DNA of 64,000 bases, taken from Blasia pusilla (Eukaryota; Marchantiophyta; Marchantiopsida; Blasiales). Where the stretch lies: contig CM114273.1 of the NCBI GenBank assembly GCA_050084515.1, positions 25,792,001 through 25,856,000 on the forward strand, read 5' to 3'. Both the position numbers and the translations under genes were made by a program. The stretch's first letter is position 1, and the number at the start of each line of letters is the position of its first letter. Shown in pieces: positions 50,828 to 63,599 of this stretch. The notes below the pieces were generated by a model, which saw only the letters and a list, made by a program, of their open reading frames with translations, was not told where the DNA came from and made no database searches.

Positions 50828-50980
50828 GATGAGATGCAAGCTACTTCAGCAGTTTTGACAATGGAGGTCGTTATCAAAGAGTCTGAACGAGCGGTTCAAA
50901 AATTTTGTGGGCAGCTATTCAACACATTATCCGGGTATGAATTGTCTTGTGTCCCTTCGGGAGGTATCTCTACTATTTGG
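50828..50980 (+). CDS. Candidate exon, gene unknown (possibly 3' part of the JmjC gene)
   Basis: After ATGATGAG (about 50828-50835) an open frame reads MQATSAVLTMEVVIKESERA and VQKFCGQLFNTLSGYELSCV, ending ...GISTIW before GTCAGT at 50981, a good donor. The amphipathic helical character and splice-like borders look exonic. It follows the last JmjC exon on the same strand, 8.7 kb away, across the Copia insertion. I do not recognise a family and the acceptor is weak, so this is a suggestion only. Confidence 0.25.
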
Positions 50981-53900
50981 GTCAGTAAACTTCTCTAGTT
51001 AATTGTGAGGCATGTGCGCCTTCCATTTTCGTAGGGCTGGGCAACATAGATTTAGTTTCAGATGTGACAGGGACTTTGGCACATATGATCTGCACTTTCA
51101 TGTTCTAGATGGAAGAAGGATTCTCTTTGGAGAAAATAAATATATTAGGCTAAGGAGCTTGAGCAACCCATTATATACTTATGAAGGCGGACAGCAAAAC
51201 AATAGATTTAAGCTTTGGGAGAGATAAGGTTAAATTGGAGATGATAAAACGCTTGACCACTTAGTGAAAACTTGATAGACCGTCCATTTTCGTCATTTCT
51301 TGTTTCTTCAGCTCTAAAAGAATGCATATCCAAAGTACATTTTATTTTAAACTTGCAATTATATGAAGAAGAGTTAGATATAATACGATTTTTCTTACAC
51401 ATTATCATATGAAAGATCTAACAAACATATATATTTATGATCCATAAAATATGAGAGCATTTTCTAATAATATTATATGGAGTTTGAAAGATTCTATTTT
51501 CCCACATATGATATAATATCAAATAGATAAAATAATACTTTTCCACGTGTTATATAAATACGTGGAATAAATAATTGATTTTGCTCTCTATTTTGAGTAA
51601 TCATATATGTACTCGTAGAAAATATAACAGGAGAAATTAATACATAATGAAAAATATGAATAAATTGTATCATAGAAAAATAGATCTAGAATCAAATTTT
51701 TTATGTTATGAATTTTAGTCAGAATAAGGAAATATTTTTTGCAAGATATTCTCTAGAGAAATCAAATAATCATGAAGACCTTACATCATATTAATGAGTA
51801 GTGTGTCATAGAGGAAGGAGCAAAATCTCGAGGAATACAACATGAAATGGGGAAGATGAGGCGAGATTTCTCTGAAGCGTTTTGTAACATCTAGGACATA
51901 AGCATAAAGATCAATAACTTCTCACATAAAAATATCAATATGTAATCAATATGTAACTTCTAATATAATAGCTCTATAAAAAATTCAAGAATGATGTGAA
52001 TTATGAATAACGATTAAGTTGTTTACTTATATGGCAAGTGATGGCCTCAAGTTTGACCTTACTTTCTTGGAGAATTGATCACTATGTAATCTATGATCAT
52101 CTTGTCAATTGATTGAAGTAGATAAGAAAGATTTATAGTATGAGAATGATTGAGAAGGAACGTACTTGAATTGGGTCTCCATAGGATAATGAGAATCAAA
52201 ACAATATATATTTATTGCGGCCCCTACATACACTCATTGTTTTCTTTCTGACCATCTAACTTATCCACGAGTATAATAACTAATTCCCTCTCAAATATCC
52301 CCCCCCTTTTCTCAAGGCCGCACAATGGTTGAAAATAGGAGTAAGACCTTATAAAAAACACAAAAATTACATATGAGGATGCAAGTATGATGGTTGGCAT
52401 ATATGCTATTAGGTTTTCGTATTTTATTAATTTTGGGATGTTGCTTTAAGATAAGAGTTAATATATCACCATTAAACATTCAATTGAGGATACACTCATG
52501 CCAATCTTTATATACTTAAGTATTCGTAGCTTTTTCATTTCTTTTGTAATGACTTAAAGTCGATTCTGCACAATATTTTTGTAGCTTTGAATATGTCAAA
52601 TACTTTCTAGTAAGCTAAAAGTCTCTATGGAAATTCAAAACTTATTAAGATGTTAAATTATTTCTTAAGAACATTATCGATTCAATTTTGTGTTTAGCGA
52701 ACTATGCTTAACTTATGCTTAACTATGACTAAACGCTATATGTCATGATTATAAAATTCATTAATTTCCAAAATTCTCGCTCTTTGATGATATAATCTTC
52801 ATTCAATATGTAACCACATATCCTTCAAGTAAGTTAGGAACTCCTCTCCTTATTAATAATGCCACTTTTTACTTGTTTCTTGCCATTAATCTCAAACCAT
52901 TTATGTAATGTTTGCCTCTTTCCATTTATAATACTATGAAGGATCCATGTGTGATGATTTGAAAATTGAATTTCAATAAAGGTCATCGGATATGAAAATT
53001 GCTATAGTTGGTATCCAAACAAACTAGTTTACGATAACCAAACTAACCTTGATTAGTTAAACGAGGGTTACTTAACCATAATTACTTTCATTAGAGATTA
53101 TTGTCAGGGTTAGACTTTCTTATACATAATGTATATAACTTAGAAGGGGAATAATCCGCACTCATTACTTCACACCAAAATTTAGTTTTTCATGTTGGGA
53201 TGCATATAAGAATGATATTCCATGAGTTAGATTTCTTTAACATTTTTCTACATGATATTAGAGAATTACAAGAGTGTTTATTATAGGCCTTAATTTAGGA
53301 GGAGAGAAGATATGCAGGAGGAGGAAAAACTTCAATTTTGGGCAGGGATATTTGAGTAAGAACTAATATGGTGGAAGATTTCAATTTGAGTCTTATAAAT
53401 GAAAATATATCATGAAAATTTGAGGATCTTACAAATGTTTGTGCCTAAAATAAGATGCTAGGAAGATAATCCACTACGTCTAAATAAGAATCAATTTGTC
53501 AATGATTGGTCATATTTAAGATATTGATATCTCTATGGAGGGTTTTATACATGCATTAGAGAAGTTTTTCCACATATTTTAAAAAACCAAAAAACTTTAA
53601 TGAAATTATATTTGAATGAAATGAAGAAAGGATTGCAAAGCATTCATGATTATGTTTTGATTATTATATATATTTTGATTAATTGAGAAGTATTGAAATG
53701 ATTGTAGAAATGGGTGATTTAATTCTCTTTTTTTCTCCTTGAGGTCTTCTAGATATCATAATAAATCCTTTAAGATTTACATCTCTGTGCAAAAAATAAT
53801 AAATCCTTGAAGATTTACATCTATGTGAAAAAGAAGTATCGTACCTTGTAAGAATTAGTCATATTATTTAGTAGTGAGGAGATATACGTAGACCTAGTTG

Positions 53901-54841
53901 GTAGTAGTAGCTTGTTTAATATATAATAAAATCCCTTGTTTGCTCAAAAAGGCAGAGAGGTTTTGATTGATGCTTTTGTGATCGTGGTAGCTATTAAGGA
54001 CATGGGGGGAAAAGTTAGTCATGATAACTTCACACAACCTATTGTAAATCAACATCAGACATAGTCATAAAATGGTGATAGTGGATGTTTTTTTTGGTGA
54101 AGGTCAATAACAAAATGTCCTTAGATCTTGCTATGAGTGTAGGATGAATCATGATCAATATGCAAATTTTTGCTTCAATAATAAGATAGTTATGAGAAGT
54201 AGTACTTTTTGAAAAATAAAATTATTCGGAGCAATAACATCAAGTAAAAGAACAAGAAAAAAATATATTAATATCCTGAGCATCTCTTAGCTATGACTTA
54301 TCATGGAAGTGTAATAGTCAAGAAAGACTCTATATGTGATTGATACATGAACGTTAGTGCATCAAATTGTATGGATTTGCATTTAAATGATTTAGTAATA
54401 TGAAGCCTATGAGAGATCCTATAATAGTGCTTACTGGAGATGATCACTTGTATGATAAAATGTCAATAATATCATATGGTATGGGTACTCTTAAAATTTT
54501 TAGATGTATTCCTATCATTAAAAAAAAAAATTGATTTACATAGAACAAAGAGTAAATAATGGCTATCAAAATAAATCTAGCATATATACTTGTTTCATTG
54601 AATATCATATGACCAATTTTTTTAGCCAATGAAACTACTTTTTGCATAATGTTCAAATGGGATGATTTTATAAAAAAGGTTTAAATTGTAGTATATGATC
54701 AAAATAACCAATAAATTACACATCCTAACATATGCCATAAGATGTGGTCATCTGAATTTTCAAAGACTATGAACTCATTCATAATTTGACCTAATAAGTA
54801 GACTCCCTAAATAATCCAATCATCATACATTTGAAGTATGT

Positions 54842-55062
54842 GAGATTTGTCTACTTGATTAACATGCTAGATTTGGATCTTCAAAGTAAGATTAAAGAGC
54901 ATCCATAAAGGTTTGTTAGATTTTTCTATTTAATTAACATGGTAGATTTTCTTATTCAAAATAAGGTTAATAGCATACATAAAGGTTTGTTATATTTTTC
55001 TATTTAATTAACATGCTAGACTTTCATATTCAAAATAACGTTAAAAAGCATCCATAATATTG
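54842..55062 (+). repeat. 74-75-bp tandem repeat, three copies
   Basis: Three successive units share TTGATTAACATGCTAGA-like and TATTTAATTAACATG cores and AAAAAGCATCCATAA-like ends. Starts are near 54842, 54914 and 54988. Divergence between units suggests an old array. Confidence 0.6.
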
Positions 55063-55317
55063 GAGTTGATTGACCTTGATGTTTGGGCATGATCATAACA
55101 TAGCCTTAGTAAGTATATAAATACAGTTTTTTTGAAAGTGAAGTCAGAATTATTCGGATATTCGTAGTGTTCTAAACGTTAAGTAACTTAATAGAGAAGC
55201 AAAGTGGGCAACACATACTTAAATTGCTTTGTAATGAGGGAGCAAAGTACCTCGAAATTGAGGGTTTTTTTTTGCACAGTTGTATAAAAACGGAGAATTC
55301 CGTTCATAGGACATATA

Positions 55318-58300
55318 AGTTTGGACATGGATTGCAAGAGGTGGGACCCACACTCATAGTTAATGATGGAAGGCAGAGCAAGGGCTAGCTGGGCAACAAT
55401 TGGGGAGGGAGTGGAGGTAGAGGGAGTAAGAAACCGGAGAGTATGGAACACGAAGGCAATTGGGAAGAATGAGAAAGAAGGGGAAGGTGGGGCCTATATG
55501 GACAAGTCCTTCTGTATAAATAATATAAGTCCATTAAAAACCTTGGGTTTTTTATGACGAATTATGTTTGAATAATACCCAAAAAAGTCATATGCTTCTG
55601 CAGTATATAAGAAAATATAACGATTCAATACAAGAATTTGACGGTTCTTTTAGATGATACGTAAGAAGATTTTGTTTAAGATATATTGGCAACTTGAGAT
55701 TGGAAATGGGTTATATTCAAATAATCTTTCTAATCAATAAATTCTAATGATAAGATTTCAAAAAAGGCTTCATTCAAAGTCTTGAAATATTATAAATTGA
55801 ACTTATTATTTCCATAAGCCTTTGGTGATTTTTTTTATTCTCATATTCATGTTAAAAGACGTCAAATTTATATCCTAAATTTAAAAGATGTATCTTCATT
55901 GGCCATGACGTTAAAGAAAAGTGATATAAGTATTACATTCCATCATCAAGGAAGCTTATTGTCACTTGTGATGTTATTTTTTAAGTTGAAGGCATGATAT
56001 GCTCCATCTGAACATAATTTCGCTCAATGTCTGTTTTAAGGGGAAGAAAATGACTACAAATTAAAGAGACATTGATGAGAAATCCCCCAAACACTATAGC
56101 ATGTTAAGGCGAGGTTACATATTCTTAAAATAAATATGTCAAACCATGTTAAAGTACGTATTCAATTTGATGATATTCATCGAAGTGATTTTAATTCTTC
56201 ATTGTATGTCTCGAGGGGAAAAAGTCACCGGATTATGATTTTATGGAATGTTAATGATTTCCTTATTACTTAGAGTACCGAGAATAAGATACAACAAGGG
56301 GACGAAAAGCTACATGAAAAAAGTTGATATGAAGAACTTATGGGAACTCATGTTTATGTTGAGTTTGTTAGATAATGTAGTTATTACAACAAAAGTGATG
56401 AGGTTTCTTTTTTTTTTCTTTTCTTATTAAAGCCTACGTAATACATTTTCATCTTATAAATATACGTCAAATTCTTAATTATATAAAGAAAATCTCAAAA
56501 TTTATCAAATGAATTTTCTAGGAAATTAAAATTTTCAATTCTAAAAATAATCCAACTCCGTAAAAGGCAAGATATATCTCATCATTCCTTTATTAAGATT
56601 TCTCTTTTTAAAATGTTCTTTCCACGTTATGTAAGCTTTGTTTTTTCAATTCTAATATAGATGAAACTATGAATCATTCACGCCTAACTAAATGTGATTG
56701 AGTTACTCATCTCATTTCCTTTCCATCAAAGATATTATGATATTATGATTTCCCTCTTTTTAAGAATCTTAACCTCTTTTAAAAATATTTTCATCATATG
56801 GTTATTTCTCCTCCTCAAATAATGATAAAGAGCATGATTTTACAAAAATGGACAAGTCTGGATATGTCCACTTATATGGATTGCAAAAGGTGTTCATACT
56901 TACAGTTCATGGTGGAAGGGAGGGCGATACAAGAAAGTGTCGGACATAGAGGTAAGCGGGAGGAATGAGAAACAAGGGGAAGGTAGGTACCACATGGAGA
57001 AGTCCTTCCATAGGACAGACGTAAGTCCATGTATATGGACATATTTACGGACACAGACTTTGTTTGCATGTAACCTTTATAAAGAGGGAATACATTTTTT
57101 TTCTCTTAAAGAAAAAGAAATTTATTGAGAAAGATGTGGCTATATATGAATTGAAGACTTAATCATTTCATTGCATAACAATTGAAAGAAAGAGAATTAC
57201 TTAACTTAGAAACAACTGAAGAATTATCTTAAGGAAAGAGAATCTCACAATAAAATGGCGAGTGTCTCTTATCTAAAAATATTTTTCATAAAATATATAG
57301 TTGAAATATTTTAAACATAAGAATGTTATTTTTTGAATAATGGATAGATATCTACCATATTGAAGAAGAAAATATGTTAATAGGATATTTTATATATGAT
57401 GTAGAAAACAAGTAAAGAGGCATAATTTATTTACTAATTATGCTTAAACAACTTACCTTAATTAAGCTGACCTACCTCATATTAGTCTCAATTGTAGCAA
57501 TTCGGTGTTTTGAATAGCTTAACGTTAACTCTATCAGAAATACTCCTCCTTAAGCTTATATCAATATTACGAACATAAGAGATATCGATATAACCACGCA
57601 AGAGTATTGGCAAACTAAATGCTATTGTATTATGTGCATATATTACAATTGGTCTTGATTTATATATTGACACAAATTTTAAGAAATATCTGATGAAACC
57701 GTACCACCTTACATCTTGTATTAGTTGTTCACATAGTTGTACACAAACGAAAAAGTCCATCCCTAGTATGGACAAGTCTGGATATGTCGATGGACATGGA
57801 TTATAAGAGATGGGATCCACACATATAGTTTATTGAAGACTAAGATACAGTCAAGCTCATCGGACACCCAAACTGGTACATTTGGTACTCACACAAAGTA
57901 GGGAAGATTAATCTTGGTTAGTAAATTAAGCGTGATAATCTTAACTAGGGTTAGTTAATCACATTTAGTCTAACTCAAGACTATGGTTAGGATTAAGATT
58001 AGGATTGCTTGTACATATCCGATATAATTGAGAAGAGGACCGGCCTCCATTCATCCTCTCATTGCAAAATTTTCGTGCTCCATGGTGGCGTGTGAGTGTG
58101 AGAGTCGTTTCCCACCAGTTATGCTTCTTTAGCAATTTTCTACATAGTTCACGATAGAAAGTAGGGAAAGGATGAATGGGGCAATAAGGGTGGAGGGAGG
58201 AAGAAACCCAAAAGTATAGAACATGTAGGCAAGTGGGGAGAATGAGAAAGAAAGGGAAGGTGGGGATCACGTAAGTCCTTCCATAAGACGGACGTAAGTT

Positions 58301-58345
58301 CATAGATATGGACACGTCTACGGACACGGACTTTGTCCATATGCA
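55318..58345 (+). repeat. Dispersed repeat family, four partial copies
   Basis: Copies lie at about 55318-55530, 56849-57076, 57768-57835 and 58145-58345. They share GGACAAGTCTGGATATGTC, ATGGATTGCAAGAGGTGGGA, GGGAGGAATGAGAAA and AAGTCCTTCCATA, plus CGGACACGGACTTTG near the end. Their order and spacing vary, and no frame is conserved, so this is probably a MITE or a fragmented transposon family. Confidence 0.55.
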
Positions 58346-59074
58346 ACCTTAGTTGCTCATCTATATTCAACCTTTCTTGACAATAAAGCAAATTTTTATT
58401 ACTTTCTGAAGTCCAACTTATAGCTACACTTCCTAAGGTAAAGGAATACCTAATTGTAGAATGTTTATAATGTATTTCCTATCTAATAAACATTTATGAA
58501 TTCCTAAAATTACAAACTTAGACAGGATTTAATTGATATCCTAATTAAGTAGAAAACTTCACATACTACATAATCATTCTCAAATACTTAAGATGAAGTT
58601 TCCGTCATGCTTTATTAAAATGAATTTCCAATCTAACTATATAGCTTAAGTTTGATTGGGTTTTTTTTAGATAAATCAAATTGTTTAACTTCTGTGTGTA
58701 TATATTGGAGCTTAAGAGAAATTTTCTTTCATCCACTTTGAACTTCACACATGATCTAATCTAATGATGAAGAGACTAGCTTAGAAGTCGTGATACCATA
58801 TTTTTCGTAGCCTATGAAGAGTGATGCTATCTTATCACTCTTGCTTGTAAGAAATTTCTCATTATATAGAAAGGACTTTTCCTATATAGCAATCCCCTCC
58901 GTTCTTCCTTACATGAAATTTTGTTCTTCAATGTATTATATGTTTGCATTGATTACAATGGATGTATGGTTAAAGTATTCATAGTTTAGAATTTGAGTAG
59001 TTGAGCATTAGGTCAAACTAGAGCTTGAATTAGTTGGATTCATTTACTATATTTTGATAAGTCACATATCTCAT

Positions 59075-59725
59075 ACATATCGCTACACAACATACATCGT
59101 TGTAACCGAACATACATCGCTGTCACCGAACACATACACAAACATACACGATTCCATGCTAACTCATGACATCCAAACAACGAGACGAGAAATACCAAAA
59201 TATCTCCAATAAATCAATCAAATCTCTCCATCACAAGAACAAGGTCTCCATGGTGTGCACTCTCTCTCTCTCTCATGTGAAACCAAACCTACTCTCCTAA
59301 TGAGAGGCTTGGGTTACACACACAAGGGAAGGAGGACCATAGTTCTGCCGCCTCATGCCAAGAGGTTCAACAAAGAGAGAATGAGCTCTCAAACTCTCTC
59401 TCTTGGAGGTTTAGCCCCTTTCCTCTCCGAAGCCCTATCCACAATAACCTATGCTCGTAGATCACCTCCTTGGCTCTTGACCTGTTGTAGCGGGTCAAGG
59501 ACCATTCCCAAAGTGCAAAGTCAACTATTAAAAAAAATATTAATATGCCCGAAATAGTATGTTCCTCAAGATGACTCCAAATGAGCCGAAACGAAGGGGA
59601 AACCTGCTCTCTCAGGTTACCCATGGCCTTAGCAGGTCATCCTCGACCTCAAGAGGTTGTCCTCTAGTATCTCCGAAGGCTCTCTACTAGATCTCGCTGA
59701 TCTATCCTAAAAGACGTGACAAACC
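59075..59725 (-). repeat. Solo LTR-like unit
   Basis: About 640 bp matching 60120-60771. Both copies have ACACATCGCTACACAACATA near one end, then CCATGCTAACTCATG(A/G)CATC, CTCCTAATxAGAGGCTTGGG, GGAAACCTGCTCTCTCA and a terminal TCCTAAAAGAxGTGACA. Divergence is visible throughout. Confidence 0.6.
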
Positions 59726-60119
59726 TAAAATTGCAATGTATTTTTAAGAGACATGGATATTTTTAAAATACTTAGTCGATTAACAATACAAGTAGCTTAT
59801 CAATAGCATATGCCAATTTAATGTGGCGAATACTTTTGCCTTTTTGGGAGAATCTTTGGTCCTTGCTTAGTGTTTCATTCATATATGTAATAATTCAGTG
59901 ATCGATCGTCTTCTTTTTTCATAAGAGGTAAAATGTTTCCTATTTTAAAATATCTTCATAATTTGAATGATAATCTCTCTTAGCAAGTTATTACTTGGGA
60001 ACTATTATCCAACTTAAAAATGGAATAAGACGTTTTGAACGATAGATCCCTCCTAGCCTATTTGAACCGGTATGGGACCCTTTGAGAGGGTTAGGAGAGA
60101 AAATAATTAATAAACACGT

Positions 60120-60771
60120 GTCATGCGCATACACATCGCTACACAACATATATCGCTGTCACCGAACACACACACACACCAACACACACGATCCCATGCT
60201 AACTCATGGCATCCAAACAACTAGACAAGAAGTACAAAAATATCTCCAATAAAATAAGATCCAATCTCTCTCACAACACCATAGTTCTCACATGTATGCA
60301 CTCTCATATGTCTCTCTCAATGTCAAACCAAACCCACTCTCCTAATCAGAGGCTTGGGTTACACACACAAGGAAAGCAAGAACATACCTCCGCCGCCTCA
60401 TGCCAAAAGGTTCAACAAAGAGAGAATAAGGTCTTAAGCTCTCTCGCCTTGAGGTATACCCCTCCCCTCTCCCAAGCTCTCTCCATGGTAACCTACGCTC
60501 CCAAGTCACTTTCTTGGCTCTTGACATGATGTAGGAGGTCAAGAGAAACTTACCAAAAATAGAAAGTCGAACATATATTCAAAATGGTAATTACCTAAAA
60601 TAGTAAGTTCCTCAGTATGGCTCCAAATGAGCGGAAACGAAGGGGAAACCTGCTCTCTCAAGTTTCCCAGGGCCCTAGCAGGTCATCATCGATGTATTGA
60701 GCTTGTTTTCCACTACTCACGAAGTAATTCTACTAGATCTCACCGATCTTTCCTAAAAGAAGTGACAGAAG
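60120..60771 (-). repeat. LTR-like unit next to Gypsy copy 2
   Basis: Bounded on the plus strand by TGTCA and TGACA, short inverted termini typical of LTRs. It matches 59075-59725 over its length. It lies downstream (on the minus strand) of the PHD-encoding end of the Gypsy element, where a 3' LTR is expected. Confidence 0.55.
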
Positions 60772-60779
60772 TCGTGCAC

Positions 60780-60895
60780 ATACACATCGCTACACAACAT
60801 ACATCGCTTTCACCGAACACACACACAAACACGCACGATCCCATGCTAACTCATGGCATCCAAACAACGAGACAAGAAGTACCAAAATATCTCTA
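60780..60895 (-). repeat. Partial third copy of the LTR-like unit
   Basis: Repeats the first 115 bp or so of the unit (ACATACACATCGCTACACAA to AAGTACCAAAATATCTC), immediately next to the complete unit and the Gypsy internal region. Confidence 0.6.
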
Positions 60896-61069
60896 ATCGC
60901 CCCCGTGGCTGGTAGTTAGGTCCCTCTAACTCCAGATAGCCATCTATCCCTACCTACCATGACATACATCTCTCGAACGCTAAGAACAAGAAGGTCGAGT
61001 GCTCATGTGGCCCCAGCGTTAGTCGCCTTCTTGTCATCCATGTCATAGACACAAGTCGGAATTTAGAAC

Positions 61070-61218
61070 TACCTACTTTATGGACATCTGGGACACATCT
61101 ATCATCCCTGAGGAACCCTAGTGAGTGGTGGCGTCAAACATACCATATGCCATCCTCTCGAACATCCATCATAGACTAGCATAGTGGCTGCACCATGGGA
61201 GGAACCACACAACATACA
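61070..61218 (-). pseudogene. PHD-type zinc finger at the C-terminus of the Gypsy polyprotein
   Basis: Directly after the integrase C-terminal domain comes CMLCGSSHGAATMLVYDGCS followed by RGWHMVCLTPPLTRVPQG. The spacing C-x2-C, C/Y-D-x2-C, GWH-x2-C and the L-PPL-VP-G ending are those of a PHD finger. The third ligand is Tyr instead of Cys, and the last Cys pair is scrambled after a frame change (about 61070-61100), so this copy is dead. PHD fingers commonly read histone H3 tails. Confidence 0.75.
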
Positions 61219-61850
61219 CCGCAAGCCTGCAGGAACTATTGCTAAGCTCGGATCAACTATACTGTCAATGTTCGAAAGATGACATGGCGCATACTTACGC
61301 ACATGATCCTTCCAAACCATACCATCGCGTCCCTCCAATAAGAGAACACCGGATGGCAAAACCTCATGCACTCTCAAGATGGTGCGCCCTGCATTCATAT
61401 CCAACGTCGTGGATGCCGTTTGCTGCAAGTAGACATCGTCTCCCTGATGAAACCTCCGAATAGTAGGTCGATAATGACCCCCCCGAATAGTCGCATACCT
61501 CAACGCATCCCGATGTTACGCAATTGCCAAGTTCTCAAATGCCATGGGCATCACTCTTCGAAACAACTCATCCCTCAAAGAACATATTCGCATCCATACA
61601 TCAGGGTCATCAAGTTTCAACACCTCACCAACATCTCGACGAATGGCCGCAGGTAAATCTGGCTCTCGGCCATAAAGCAACAAGTCTGGCTCGCTGTAGG
61701 AACCGATCCCGCTCTCTAGCATCCATTGTGCTTGCGACGCTGCCAGTACGCAGGTACTCCAAGACCACTCCATCGTCCTGAATGTCTCGGCCACCTGTCG
61801 TCTCCTCACCAACCTCTGGATCTAAGGACTCTCCATCAGACCTCGCCATC
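61219..61850 (-). pseudogene. Gypsy integrase remnants with C-terminal domain (copy 2)
   Basis: The zinc-binding and catalytic core are largely deleted; the remaining parts are a pre-core segment near 61850-61625 and EPDLLLYGREPDLP near 61690. The C-terminal domain is well kept: RYATIRGGHYRPTIRRFHQG, DDVYLQQTA, TILRVHEVLPSGVLLLEGRD. The last motif is the SH3-like DNA-binding fold that precedes extensions such as chromodomains in other Gypsy elements; here a PHD finger follows. Confidence 0.75.
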
Positions 61851-61984
61851 GTAGTCTTAACAATCTAGCTCTCCATAGCCAACAAGCCCAAATAGGCTGA
61901 CGCATGCCATCTTGGCACTAACTCCTCATCACTCTCACCATGCCAATAAGCTCCAGTCGCATCTCGCTGACTCGGGCATGGGTT

Positions 61985-63260
61985 ACGACTCAAACCATCT
62001 GCATTCTGGTTGAGCGTCCCAAGTCTATGCACCACCTGGAAGTCATACTCCTGCAACAAAAGAGCCCACCTCGCAAGCTTTTCTATAAGCTATACTTTGC
62101 CTCTGCTACGTTGTTCGAGCAACTAGCATGAGCCACCACGAACTCTCTGCCACCATCGTTATGTTGGGTGACCACAACTCCAAGCCCCAACATGCTCCAA
62201 TCGGTATGCAACAGGAAAGGACATCCCCTGATCGGTCTCTTTAATATGGGCGCGGACGTCAATCTGTCCTTGAGCATCTCAAATGCTCTCTCTTGCTCAT
62301 CCCCCTAGTGCCACTCCTGATCCACCTTGGTCATCAAGGTTAGCGGCTTCGCAATCGAATTGAAACCCTTGACGTACCATTGATAGAAGTTCGCCAATCC
62401 CATGAATGCACAAACTCGACTCACATCTGTAGGGCGTGGAATGTGTGAAATAGCCTCTACCTTCGTCTATTGCACACCAAGGCCCCCTGGGTATATCGTA
62501 TGACCCAAGTACTCAATCTCGCCATAGAAGAACTTGCACTTGCCTCGATGTAGCTTCAGACCATGTAACTGCAATCGTCAAAACACCTCCTCTAGATGTC
62601 GCTCATGCTCCTCAACCATGGCGCCAAAGACTACAATGTCATCAATATAACACCTAGCAAAATCCAGACCTGCCAAGATCCTATCCATGACCCTCTGAAA
62701 CTTCCCGGTCGTTCTTTAACCCGAATGGTAAGAACTGCCACTGGTACAAAAAATCCTTCCCGTGAGGATCGATGCCCCAAAATGCCGTCTTCTGCCTGTC
62801 CTCCAATCTCATAGGCAGCTGATGGTATTTGGCTTGCAAATCCAATGAACTGAAGACCCTTGCATGCCCAATCGCATCAAAGATCTACTCAAGGGTGGGC
62901 ATGGCGAACCTATTGGACTTCGTCTGCCGATTGATAGGTCGGTAATCTCCACACATCCACCTATCCGTCCAGTTGCCATGCACATCCTTCTTGGCAGGCA
63001 TGATAGTGGCACATGCATACTCTCCATGCGACATCTACACTAGTCGTGCTCCAACCAAGTCTAGGCTCATGCTCTGAATCAGATCCCTCTCCATGTCATT
63101 GTACCTGTAGGGTCGTCAGAAGATCGGCGTGTCACTCGACAACTCAATGCGGATCCCTGGATCTTTCGGCATACCCAAATCATGCATACTAAATGCAAAA
63201 CAACTCCTATAACTCCTAAGGAACTGGTGTATCCAGCGCCGCTCTCCTCGTGTCAACTTA
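61985..63260 (-). pseudogene. Gypsy reverse transcriptase and RNase H (copy 2)
   Basis: RT motifs: FAFSMHDLG (entry), GNWTDRWMCGDYRPINRQT, ARVFSSLDLQAKYHQLPM with the first catalytic Asp, KTAFWGIDPHGK, QWQFLPFGLK, and GLDFARCYIDDIVVFG with the YxDD site at about 62638-62649. RNase H: FLLHTDWSMLGLGVVVTQ, then EAKYS, after which about 40 to 50 codons usual for the family are missing. The frame resumes with LLQEYDFQVVHRLGTLNQNA and DGLSRNP. Several stops and shifts interrupt the frame. Confidence 0.82.
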
Positions 63261-63599
63261 GGGCCCATATTTGGCTCCCAAGTCTCCATCGTGACTACGG
63301 TAGGACTCTCCGACGTGGGTGTCGGTGGTTGCTATGGTGCAACTCCGTCTCGGACAATAGAACTCTCATCTCCACGTGCAGTACCCGCAACCACACTCGA
63401 TGCTTTGGCAATCATCTCCTGGCGTACTTGGAAAACATCCCAAGAAGTCCAAGCGTATCTCTCCCGATCATCCCTGATGTGTCGATCCCCTCAGGTCTCG
63501 TCCCCAACCACTGCCTCAAGCGCCTTGGTAGGCATGGGGCTCACCAACGCAACAACTGTGATTTGTCGAATCCTCAAACAATGTTGCACAACTACTCCT

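Larger units (their letters stand above)
51000..59070. other. Long AT-rich intergenic region
   Basis: Very AT-rich, with no recognisable gene. Contains a three-fold 74-bp tandem repeat (54842-55062) and four copies of a dispersed repeat (55318-58345). The frame at 51012-51227 (+) has no recognised homologue. The rest holds simple AT repeats only. Confidence 0.5.

Noticed and set aside
54842-55062. Possible centromeric satellite
   Set aside because: Only three diverged 74-bp units, far short of an array.
59255-60529. Frames of about 100 codons in both LTR-like units
   Set aside because: Parallel frames arise because the units are repeats; the sequence is not protein-like.
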